Part shown: positions 11,278 through 20,612 of the stretch, one piece after another
Layout: the number at the start of each line of letters is the position of its first letter
Position numbering within the stretch: the first letter of the stretch is position 1
Source of the DNA: Sordaria brevicollis
Taxonomy: Eukaryota > Ascomycota > Sordariomycetes > Sordariales > Sordariaceae
Length of the DNA: 64,000 bases
NCBI GenBank assembly: GCA_033439795.1
Contig: JAUTDP010000004.1
Location: 744,001-808,000 of the forward strand
Direction of reading: 5' to 3'
Notes under the pieces: model-generated
Seen by the model: the letters and a program-made list of their open reading frames with translations, nothing else
Told to the model about the DNA's origin: nothing
Database searches by the model: none
Position numbers and translations under genes: made by a program

Positions 11278-12989
11278 ATGATCGTCCCCGTCCTCTCAAG
11301 GCAGGCTCTTCGCCATGCCGCCGTCGCCCGTGCCGCCCTCCCCAGCCTCACCAGATGGTACGCCTCGTACCCCCCTCATACCGTCGTCAAGATGCCTGCC
11401 CTCTCGCCCACCATGACGGCCGGCAATATTGGCGCATGGCAGAAGAAGCCCGGCGACTCGATCCAGCCCGGTGAGGTCCTCGTCGAGATCGAGACCGACA
11501 AGGCCCAGATGGATTTCGAGTTCCAGGAGGAGGGTGTTCTCGCCAAGATCCTCAAGGAGTCTGGTGAGAAGGACGTCGCCGTTGGCAATGTAAGTACCGT
11601 CCCTCTAAGAGAAAGGCCACGAGTCATCATACCTGCCAAAAACTCCAGCCCTACTCCAACTCCATGACTCCATGCATCTCCTCCCACCCCGACAGACCCT
11701 CTTCCCCACTCGACCCTGAATCCACTCTTTCTCTCCCATATCCCTCGTGCGCCTCGTGCCATGTAGGTAGAGGTACCTCGTCTGTCAGCTAGGCTAGCTA
11801 CATATCATGCTGCCTCGAGGTTCAAGACGCGCCTTGCGTCACCCTTTCACTTGGCCATGTTCGCCCTAATGTAGAAGAGACAACCCCACGCTAACCATGC
11901 CTTTTCCGCCCACTCTAGCCCATTGCCATTCTCGTCGAGGAGGGCACCGACGTCAGCGCCTTCAAGGACTTCACTCTCAAGGATGCCGGCGGCGAGACCT
12001 CCCCCGCCGTCCCCAAGGATGAGCCCAAGTCCGAGGAGACCGCCAGCGCCCCGACTCCCGCTCCTACCCCCGCTCCCGAGCCCGAGAATACCGGCTTCAA
12101 GGGCCGCATCCAGACTGCCCTCGAGCGCGAGCCCAACGCCGTCCCTGCTGCCAAGAGACTCGCCATCGAGAAGGGTGTCAACCTGAGCACCGTCAAGGGC
12201 TCCGGCCCCGGCGGCAAGATCACCGAGGAGGATGTCAAGAAGGCCGTCTCCGGCGCTCCCGCCGCTGGTGCCGCTGCCGCCCCTGCTGCCTATACCGATG
12301 TCCCCATCTCGGGCATGCGCAAGACCATTGCCGCCCGCTTGAAGGAGTCCGTCTCGGAGAACCCCCACTTCTACGTTTCCACCAACCTCTCCGTCAGCAA
12401 GCTCCTCAAGCTCCGCCAGGCGCTCAACAGCTCTGCTGAGGGCCGCTACAAGCTTTCCGTCAACGACTTCCTCATCAAGGCCATTGGCGTTGCTTCCAAG
12501 CGCGTCCCTACCGTCAACAGCTCGTGGCGCGAGGGTGTCATCCGCCAGTTCGAGACTGTCGACGTTTCCGTTGCCGTCGCCACCCCCAACGGCCTCATCA
12601 CCCCCATCGTCAAGGGTGTCGAGGGCAAGGGTCTCGAGAGCATCTCTGCCGCCGTCAAGGAGCTTGCCAAGAAGGCTCGCGACAACAAGCTCAAGCCCGA
12701 GGAGTACCAGGGTGGCAGCATCTCCATCTCCAACATGGGCATGAACCCCGCCGTCCAGAGCTTCACTGCCATCATCAACCCTCCCCAGGCCGCCATCCTT
12801 GCCGTTGGCGCCACCCAAAAGGTTGCCGTCCCTGTTGAGAACGAGGATGGTACCACCGGTGTTGCTTGGGATGACCAGATCATTGTCACTGCCAGCTTCG
12901 ACCACAAGGTTGTTGATGGTGCTGTCGGCGCTGAGTGGATCCGCGAGCTCAAGAAGGTCATTGAGAACCCCCTCGAGCTCCTCCTTTAA
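11278..12989 (+). CDS. mrp-3: Dihydrolipoamide acetyltransferase (E2) of mitochondrial pyruvate dehydrogenase
   Basis: This is the E2 core of pyruvate dehydrogenase, which transfers the acetyl group from lipoamide to CoA in the mitochondrial matrix. Two exons, 11278-11589 and 11919-12989, give about 460 aa. The intron has GTAAGT, a CTAAC branch site near 11891 and a CTCTAG end, and is phase 0. In order the protein has an Arg/Ala-rich mitochondrial presequence (residues 1-30), a lipoyl domain (about 35-110) with lipoyl-lysine K75 in [10 protein letters not shown], an Ala/Pro linker, a peripheral subunit-binding domain (about 174-216, [12 protein letters not shown]...GKITEEDV) and the acyltransferase domain. 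That domain ends with the catalytic [10 protein letters not shown] and stops at LELLL. Length and domain order match fungal E2. The gene is the one historically named mrp-3 in N. crassa, where it was first taken for a mitochondrial ribosomal protein. The 329-nt intron is long for this genus. Confidence 0.95.
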
Positions 12990-15045
12990 GCGCAACATAC
13001 CACTTTGTTTTGGATGACGTTCAACGGAGTTTCTACGGACCGAGCGATTGCAATATTGACAGCAGTCAACTCGGCCTCAAGTTTAACGGCAGGCAGGCGC
13101 ATGAGATTTTATAGAAATGGGCAGGCAGGCAAATGGATGAATGGAGGAAAGGAAGAAGAGATGATGATTGGCATGATCTGTCAGTTGGCAACACACCAAA
13201 AAGCGAGCTGGGTCTAAAAGAGATTTCTTTGGGAGGTTCCATTCAGATGTTTACATGTTTGTGTTCTCTCTCTCCAGCCATCATATGTATAATGATTCGA
13301 TCCCACTTTTTTATAAGCAAAAACTTTTTGAGCAGCATGAGGTGCGCGGGCAATACAGGTTCTTTTGTCGTCAATTTGGTGGAATATGCATCTAGGGGCC
13401 ATTGGATATGGAAGAAGGAACTATGATAGGGGTTGGCATCCCTTCTTTGGATAAGATACTTGGGGAACATCTCGGTTTGGCAAGCCGACGAAAGTTCATT
13501 CAGTGGGAGCATCATAAGTGTGATGTCAGGACGACTCAGAAACAACCGGTTTGGCAAACCGAAAAGACTCCATTTGGATACGGATTCTCTGAGAGAATTG
13601 CATCAGCATAATATCACAAGAAGTCTTGCGAGCACTGGCCGGCGATACAAGTGTGATGGCCACAATGAGGGAAACATTCGTTCGACTCTAACAATTTGAT
13701 CAGACTGTACATCCGTCATGTGCACCTTGAACAGCGAGGATGGATGAGGCAACCTTACCTCTATCGACAAAAGGTGACTTCCATTTCTGCCACTGTGGCC
13801 GAGAGGCTGAAAGAGGTTAACTGAACTGTTCCTTCCGCTTGATGTTTTATCTCCATCACTGCTTCCTCGGGAGCATACATAAGAGGTATAGTACTTTTGT
13901 GTTGGGTCGGGTCCGACTCGGAGCTTATCAAGTCATTGGGTACCTAGGTCTACTTATTCCTGCCTCTGATGGACCGGATTGTCATGGAGTCACGAAGATG
14001 AGAGGCAGTCACGATCACACGATGCAGGCGCTCGCTCATCGTGACGGTTTGTGAGTCCGCTCGCTCTTGTCGTGGAGTGAGGTGCTTGGGGACGGACCTT
14101 TCGAGTTGTCCTTTGGTTCCGACTCGTCCCTCTCTCCTTGTTTCTTCCATTTCCCATTCTGCTTGTTCGCTCCTCTACGTCGATGAGTTCGACTGCTCCC
14201 GTCGTTGCTGTTCAGGTTGCCTACCTCCTGCTGCTGCTTTTCTCCCTGCTTAGTACTTGCCCTACACCAAAGGCATCTACTTCGCGCAATGTTCTCTTCT
14301 CCATGTACGACGCTACCTACCTCGGTATCTACACTTACCGGAGCTGTTCACGGTCCTTCTGCCTCTCTTCTCTGCCTCTTCATACATGCTTTCCTACCCC
14401 TGTTTCTTTTCCTCTGGGGCGACCTTCTTCACTTCTTCGCTTCCCTCTTTGTCAATGATCTCTGGAGTCATACGCTCCTTGTTTTTTTTTTCCCTCAGTG
14501 CTACCTTACGGTTCAGCCTGTCAAAGTCAACACCACTTCCAACTACCGCCGTCGCAGTCCACCAGGTCATCAGAGAAAGGACAGCATACACTCGACGAAA
14601 GAGCAAATGGATCAGACTCCCTTCCCTCGCAAGATTCTCCCCCTGTGGTTCCAACCCACCAGTGTGTTGAAAGGCCAGACATCAAAATCCCCTTGCCTCA
14701 GATACCGCCGTCAGTGTTTTCCTTTCCCATTCCACCCACCACGTCTCAAACCAACCGCGTCGTCCACCGTTGAAAATCATCATCATCTCCATCATCATCA
14801 TCTGCTTCGTTCAACAGTCACTTAGTTATACAGCATTTCTGCTAACAGCTTTTGTTACTCCGTACAGCCCCGAGCGATCGCCATCGCTTACACCAACGGG
14901 GTGACGGCCACGATCACGAGACGACCGAGGATCACATCCGCACCGCTGTTCCGCTCTTATCCTACACGACAGGACACGACAAAACACGACAGGCAAAAAA
15001 CAGTGAAGCTTAGACATCACAGGACTGGCTATTGCCGTTCACGAC
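12990..15045. other. Intergenic region between E2 and the HTH-repeat gene
   Basis: This should contain the E2 3' UTR (about 12990-13400) and, from about 14060 onward, a C/T-rich leader of the next gene. Two near-identical CGG-N9-CCG palindromic motifs lie at 13473-13487 and 13547-13561. A short frame from 14180 with a Leu-rich start could be an upstream ORF, but nothing else supports a protein. Confidence 0.45.
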
Positions 15046-16734
15046 ATGGCCGATTATCAGGGAAATGGGCAATACTTGCCAGTCAATAATCAGAATGCAA
15101 GCGGAGGTGACAATGGACAACCTGCTAACGATGACCGGAAGCAATTGGTAAACGAGGAAGTACTCGAAGTTCCGGACCAAGAGACGCATGAGAGGTATGG
15201 TAACCCAACCAAAATCCATAACCGGATGAGCTATTGTCCAATGATCATAGTGCTGCGTATGCTGACCACGATGATGTTCCTCAGTCAAGCTCAACCGCCC
15301 GCTCAGAATAGCACACCCGCCAGTAATCATCCAATGCAATCGGTTGTGTTTCCTGCCCCTTTGACCGTTCCTTCCTGGTCTCAGGCCTTACCTTCCGGAC
15401 CAGTAGCTCAGAGTTTTCAACAATCCCCATCTACCGGACAACCAACCACGCCAATCCTCCCGTCTCCTGCTCCGCAGCAAACCGTAACGAATTCCCCGGC
15501 CTCAGCATCACCTCCTGCTGGACAACCAGGGCCCTCAAATTTACGAAAACACAAAAATCATTACAGCCCAGAGTTCAAAGCTGACATAGTGAGGAAGATA
15601 CGAGCTGGGGTGGAGGAGACAGAAGCTTCAGCTTTTTTGACCATGAAAAAGATCGCGACCGAAAGTGGCGTATGCTTCAACACACTACGCAAATGGTGGA
15701 CAACTGAAAGTGAGATACCGAAAGAAGTGGAGGGGAAGTCCGATATCATCCAGTTCATACAACAGAACTGGACATTTAAGACGGACAGGCAAGCCATCCT
15801 CGCTCATGCGGCGGAGAATTTTGGGGTGCGGGTTGATGATGTGTCAAGGTTGTGGGATGAGCGAGAAGATCCAGGAGGCTTTGGGATTAAGGAGAAAGTT
15901 AACAGCTTTTTGAGAGAGAATGGAACCGATGATCTCGTGTTAGCCGATGCCGTCCTCCGGTTTGATATTCCATTGAAAACAGTGTTGAGCTGGAGCCGCC
16001 GGGGGATTCCAGAGGTGACTTGGGAGGTGATGAAATTTGCAGTGATCGAACTCAGACAAGAAACGGACGGCGACCCCAGCTGGAAGAAGAGAGCTTGCGG
16101 ATTACTTGGCATAAGTGGTGGTTTACCGGACAGAATTATGCGGGAGGCGGCTGAAAGGGTGGAACAAAATGAGCGGGAGCCTGAAAGCTTGGAAGAACAT
16201 AAGTGGGAGCGTCGAAGGGAAGAAGTTCTGGGATTCTTGAGAAAAGAAAAAGAGCAGGGCAATCAGGCCTACTGGAGGAGAACTTGCGAACACTTTGGCA
16301 TTCCTTACAGTATTCTGGAGGGCTGGTGGCGTGTCTACAGGATGAAGGCGGCCGTTGAGACGTGGGATCAACGAAAAGAGGAAGTCCTCAAATTTCTACG
16401 AGAAAATCAGGATAAATACGCTCTCCTGAGCCGCACTTCTGATCGGTTTTCCATCCCCTATTCGAAAGTAGACAATTGGTGGGAGGAAGAGAAAGAGAAA
16501 ATGCGGAGGCGTAAAGAAGAGGAGGAAGAAGAAGAAGAAATGAATCGCAAAAAGGAGGAAGTGATGAATTTCTTGCGAGAAATGCAGGGCACCACGCAGG
16601 ACGCTTCGGAGAGGTTTGGCGTCCCTGTTGATGTGGTAGATTTGTGGTGGGAAGATGAGTGGGTAATGGGGCCGCTTCCAAGCGCAGACGATGCTGATTC
16701 CTGGGATATTTATGGGGGGGGATCATGGGATTGA
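15046..16734 (+). CDS. Protein with about seven tandem helix-turn-helix-like repeats
   Basis: I do not recognise this as a named gene. The frame is open from ATG 15046 to the stop at 16732-16734 (562 codons). It contains a probable in-frame 90-nt intron, 15195-15284 (GTATGG, branch GCTGAC at 15267, TCAG), so the spliced product is about 532 aa. A Pro/Ser/Gln-rich N-terminal third is followed by about seven diverged units starting near 15559, 15741, 15892, 16022, 16213, 16376 and 16552. Each unit reads roughly EEVLxFLREx(10-12)RFGIPYSxVxxWW. Unit 1 (YSPEFKADIV...GVCFNTLRKWW) resembles the HTH of IS3-type transposase OrfA or Psq-like domains. A Glu-rich helix lies between units 6 and 7. The pattern suggests DNA or chromatin binding, which is inference. 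The gene lies alone between long intergenic regions. Confidence 0.72.
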   Translation: MADYQGNGQYLPVNNQNASGGDNGQPANDDRKQLVNEEVLEVPDQETHERYGNPTKIHNRMSYCPMIIVLRMLTTMMFLSQAQPPAQNSTPASNHPMQSVVFPAPLTVPSWSQALPSGPVAQSFQQSPSTGQPTTPILPSPAPQQTVTNSPASASPPAGQPGPSNLRKHKNHYSPEFKADIVRKIRAGVEETEASAFLTMKKIATESGVCFNTLRKWWTTESEIPKEVEGKSDIIQFIQQNWTFKTDRQAILAHAAENFGVRVDDVSRLWDEREDPGGFGIKEKVNSFLRENGTDDLVLADAVLRFDIPLKTVLSWSRRGIPEVTWEVMKFAVIELRQETDGDPSWKKRACGLLGISGGLPDRIMREAAERVEQNEREPESLEEHKWERRREEVLGFLRKEKEQGNQAYWRRTCEHFGIPYSILEGWWRVYRMKAAVETWDQRKEEVLKFLRENQDKYALLSRTSDRFSIPYSKVDNWWEEEKEKMRRRKEEEEEEEEMNRKKEEVMNFLREMQGTTQDASERFGVPVDVVDLWWEDEWVMGPLPSADDADSWDIYGGGSWD

Positions 16735-17045
16735 GCCTGGGCGGGGCTAGCCACCGTATCAGATCAGATCAGATCACTAGGTCGGTCTGGGTCGGAAAGG
16801 TCTTGATGGTTCTAGGAAGTTTCTTTTGAACAAGTAACGATGAAGGTGGTTGGTTCCTATGGACGAGTGATCGAGGGAGGGGCTTTTTGGTACAAGCGGA
16901 TTCGTGCTTTTTGTTTGAGGAGTTGTAGTCGGGGGTAGATTGGAAGAGGAGGATGGATGGATAATAAACTTGTGATTACAGCGAAAAGAAAGGTAGTTCT
17001 ATTAGCGGGAAGCCGCGAAAAACATGAAGAATGGATCTGGTTGAT

Positions 17046-17124
<79 letters not shown>

Positions 17125-18900
17125 CACATTGAAAAGTAAAGCGGAAAGCAAAGCGAACATGTTTACCGTGATGCTTTTGTGTTATGATGCAGTGGTGCTC
17201 CCCCTGGGCGTGGAGGACGAAAATCTGTCTTTGATCATCTGGACTTGTCATCCCGTCCAGAACGGAACGGAACTCTCTAAATATCCACCACAGTACCTAT
17301 GGTATTCGATTGGAACGAAGTCCGAACGAACTCGGCCAGAACCTTCAAGTTTGAATGGTTGCCCTACTATTCGTCGTTTGGACTTTGGCTATGTCATGTA
17401 CCTACCGATTGATATGATCCAACAAACTGGTTTTGGTCGTTGCAGTTAGGTATATAGTACCTTACGCTTCGATAAACATTTTTGCACTCTTTCTTGAACA
17501 ACGTGATGGTGAATTTTCTTTTTTTTTTTTCAACTTATACGCGGGTACCTCTACCTCTACTACTGCTTTTGATGCTGCTTTGCTTACATTAGCGCGCTTC
17601 TCTTCTCGCTACAACGAAGGGCTCCCAAGAATATATTTACTCTACCGAAAAACACAACAAAAGCAACCACATGAAAAAAACGTAACATTGGACGATGTGC
17701 AGAGACGAATCTGGTTGATCCCAACTTATTTCATGAAAAAACGGGTGCAAAAGTAGTTGTTGAGGGGGGGGGGGTTTGTGAAATCCCGTGCTGACAACCC
17801 ATTTGTTGCATTCGTCTCCACTTTTGCTGCCAAGACCCGTGAATAGCTTCAACACGGTTTACACGGTTATGTACACCGGCCCGGGCGGCCGGCCGCTTCC
17901 CAGATTTTTCCAAGTTATCATGGCATGGCGATTCAAACACACAAACAAAAAAACCCATAGCACAAATGCTGAAACTTCTTAGTATTCGTTTCTCGGAATC
18001 TATTTCCCAGCCCAGCCCAATGCTAGCGCCTTTTCAACTAAGCGTTTTTGTTTGCGCATCGTGAACGCGCTTTTCCTGCTCGTCTTCTTATTTTTATCGT
18101 TCATCCCAGGCCAGGCCGGGCTTTACTCTTTGGCCACACTTCCTGCCATCTATCTAAGACCATTTCATTTTGCCCTTGAAATATATCCAAGTAGTTATCC
18201 TACCATACCAGTAAAAGCCAAAAGTACCGCTGATGATGCAATGCTCGATATCTAACACAAACATAGTTTTTCGTCTCCTCCAAAACAAACATTGTCTTCT
18301 GTAGCAAATGGACTTTTCCAAAAGTTGGACGTGATGACGCCTCTATCTACCCAAAAATGACGGGGTTATAGCCATCCCGTCTGATGAGTTCACGGAATCC
18401 AGTTCCCCGTGACTTTGTCCCCGACAGCTCCTGGAGGACAGCAAATGCAGCTGAAAATACAGCCCCGTGTGTCACGCTTGCAACCCGGTGAGTCTGCAAA
18501 ATGCCACACCCCAGAGCAGAGTCAAACCAGACTAAGATGTCTGTTACTTCCACTTCTTCCGATCACGTTCCTGCTTCTTCTGCTCCATTTTGTGCCGTAA
18601 ATGCCACCATCACAGTCAAAGCAACCGTCATGGGAGCTCCGTTGCGTAATTGCGTGGCTGCTCCGCTCTCCAACTTCATCAAGCTGGCGAAGTCGTCGTC
18701 CATCAGGTGATTATGCGCCGTGAGATACCAGTTCCGCAAACATCATTTGCGAGGTGGTCGGCAAACAGGCAAGGTTCGCCTGGGACAAACTGGACAGCCA
18801 AAACCACCATCCCGAAATCCACCTCTCCTGGTATTCCAGCCAAGTAAGGACCATCCTCCACAAAAACCATCCCGATGGCCCTGAATGGTGGGAGATCGAC
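16735..18900. other. Intergenic region downstream of the HTH-repeat gene
   Basis: It begins with the 3' end of the HTH-repeat gene, includes a (GT)n tract at 17050-17123 and otherwise has no supported gene. Short frames on both strands lack protein features. Its right part may include the degenerate 3' end of the minus-strand Zn2Cys6 gene. Confidence 0.4.
17050..17123. repeat. (GT)n microsatellite, about 37 units
   Basis: An uninterrupted GT/CA dinucleotide run of about 74 bp lies about 315 bp downstream of the HTH-repeat gene's stop. The apparent Cys-Val or Thr-His peptides read through it are translation artefacts. Confidence 0.97.
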
Positions 18901-18917
18901 CAAGAAGACTCTACTCG

Positions 18918-19389
18918 TCAAGGCAGATGGTTGATTTTGCAGACCTGACGAGTATCGGGTTGGCCGTCAAACTGGCCACTGAAGTAACGCCACAACCGCT
19001 CCTCAAAGACAGGTAAAAGCAGAACCTGGTAGAGAGTTTCGAGAGCGCGCAAGTAGGCGCCGACTAGACGAAACGCCTCTGGCGGAACGACACGAAGATG
19101 GTAGCGCTGATGTCGCCATGCCGATCGGAGTGATGGATTCGATTGCAGCATCATGATTGTGCGAAAGAAGGATACATTTTCTCAGAGGTTGTCGTCATTG
19201 GGCATCCAGGTTAAAGCTTTGTGGCGGGTTTTGGTGACGAGTGGGAACTAAAGTGTCAATCCAGTGTCAGTTCGTGAAATCACAGTGGTAAACCTGAAGC
19301 AAGTGGTGGAAACGTACCCGCGAGTTGGTCGACGCGCCAGCGCTCATCCCCATTCCTAAACTCGCCATTCTGAGGGAACGGGCCTAACT
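18918..19389 (-). pseudogene. Displaced 3' part of the Zn2Cys6 gene (fungal TF middle-homology fragment)
   Basis: Directly after the Zn2Cys6 frame closes, a different minus-strand frame is open and looks coding (SNEDVPRQLGPFPQ, then GEFRNGDERWRVDQLAG). It ends at a GTACGT donor at 19312-19317. A phase-compatible acceptor (CTCTGAG, ending at 19181) joins it to a frame down to 18918 containing VVPPEAFRLVGAYLR and ALETLYQVLLLPVFEERLW. This resembles the start of the fungal_trans middle homology region (typically ...LVxAYLRTFETxYRVLHxPxF). Joining it to the zinc-cluster frame needs a one-base shift near 19370-19390. Beyond 18918 the homology fades. It may be a real frameshift, a pseudogenised tail or a sequence error. 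Confidence 0.4.
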
Positions 19390-20612
19390 GTCGGGGAACG
19401 TCCTCGTTCGACTAGTAGCGGTTGCTGTTGCTGCGTTCTGCCTTGTGACAATTCCTGGACTTGCCGCCTCAACGCCGACAGCTCCCTCTTTAGTGCCTCG
19501 TTTTCAAGAACAGCAGGCGAAGGTTGGTCGCCAGCTTCGATCTGATGGGACCGCCGTCGGGGACTGGGCGATCCGCCACCATATGTGCGCGGAGAAACGG
19601 ACTGGGAGTCGGCATAGGATGATACTGAGCCATTCAGAATATGCGGTGGTCCAGGCTGGAGATTCCTCTGTTCCCCGTTTTGGAAAGCATCTGACATGTG
19701 ACTATCGGGTTGCTGTTCCGGTGACGGGTCTCTTGAAGGCGGTGGTCTCGATCTGAACTTCAACGGGCGGGTCGTATTAGGTCGCTTCTTGTCGTAGACG
19801 CATGGATCATAGGTGCATGGGCCATGGGGATTCTTGGAGCCGATACACTTTCCGCACTCTGGCTTCGCTTGGTCGCACTTGACTTTGCGCTTTTTGCATG
19901 GGATGCACGCTACAGATATACGGTTACGCTTTCTAGGTTGTGGGATCGGTGAGCCCTTTCGGTATGCCTCTTTCTGCTGGCGGCGGGTCGAAGGGACAAT
20001 GCTGACGTTGTGGATTTGGTTACCGTTCAACAACGAGGGTGGGTCGGGGAGGGCGACTTGTTGTTGTTGCGAGACATTATCGACCTTGGCGTATATTGGC
20101 GCATTGGGCGATGCCGTGATGGCGGATGACGACGACAGCCGTCGCGTAGGCTTTTGATGGGAAGGTGTTAGTTCCTGGCCGTTGCTGCGGGGCCTATCGG
20201 GCTCATGATGTGAGCTTCCAAGCTTGTATCCCAGATGGGCATCGGCGTATCGGGGGGTGGATGGCGGCATCGGTTGCCGTGACGTCTCTTGTTGGTGTGG
20301 CCATTGCTGATGTTGCGGCGGAGGCAGTCCGGAATCATGCAAGAGCCCCAGAGACCCAATGCTCGGAAGCTGGATCTGTGGGCGTCGGCTGGGCGACGTT
20401 ACTTGTAAGTTGAAGTTGTAAGAGTTGTCGGTGGTGGTCGGGGCTGCCGATGGTGCTGATGCGGCGGGGACGATTGGCGGCAATTGACGGAATGGAAAGT
20501 CCGGGTGGCCCGAGTGTTGTGCCGTTGCCGGGGCCGGTGCCGGTGCCGGTGCGTGTGTGTGTGCCGGTGGTGGGGTGGATTTCTCGATACTTGGCCTCGG
20601 ATGGTCGGCCAT
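19356..20612 (-). CDS. Zn2Cys6 binuclear-cluster transcription factor (probably C-terminally interrupted)
   Basis: The frame of 418 codons starts at the ATG ending at 20612 and encodes a nuclear regulator. A long Pro/Gln/Ser-rich N-terminal region (about residues 1-230) includes an AP repeat and a QQQQ tract. A basic stretch (PRKRNR) leads into the zinc cluster ACIPCKKRKVKCDQ...ECGKCIGS...GPC at about residues 235-267. The spacing is C-x2-C-x6-C-x6-C-x2-C-x9-C, close to the GAL4-type pattern, with a slightly long last loop. A Ser/Pro-rich linker follows, then a short coiled coil (LENEALKRELSALRRQVQEL). Zinc-cluster proteins bind CGG triplets. Most carry a large C-terminal regulatory domain; here the frame stops at EWRV soon after the coiled coil, and a fragment like that domain lies just downstream in another frame. 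The target pathway is unknown. Confidence 0.82.
   Translation of the reverse strand: MADHPRPSIEKSTPPPAHTHAPAPAPAPATAQHSGHPDFPFRQLPPIVPAASAPSAAPTTTDNSYNFNLQVTSPSRRPQIQLPSIGSLGLLHDSGLPPPQHQQWPHQQETSRQPMPPSTPRYADAHLGYKLGSSHHEPDRPRSNGQELTPSHQKPTRRLSSSSAITASPNAPIYAKVDNVSQQQQVALPDPPSLLNGNQIHNVSIVPSTRRQQKEAYRKGSPIPQPRKRNRISVACIPCKKRKVKCDQAKPECGKCIGSKNPHGPCTYDPCVYDKKRPNTTRPLKFRSRPPPSRDPSPEQQPDSHMSDAFQNGEQRNLQPGPPHILNGSVSSYADSQSVSPRTYGGGSPSPRRRSHQIEAGDQPSPAVLENEALKRELSALRRQVQELSQGRTQQQQPLLVERGRSPTVRPVPSEWRV

Noticed and set aside
11847..12998. 383-codon frame antisense to PDH E2
   Set aside because: A shadow of the strongly biased E2 codons. The Leu/Gly/Asp-rich peptide has no protein features.
14180..14458. 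Short frame starting MSSTAPVVAVQVAYLLLLL
   Set aside because: The Leu-rich start could pass for a signal peptide, but the rest is translated C/T-rich leader. At most an upstream ORF.
18052..18255. Small hydrophobic frame resembling a secreted peptide
   Set aside because: It begins with TTG rather than ATG and there is no supporting promoter or homology.
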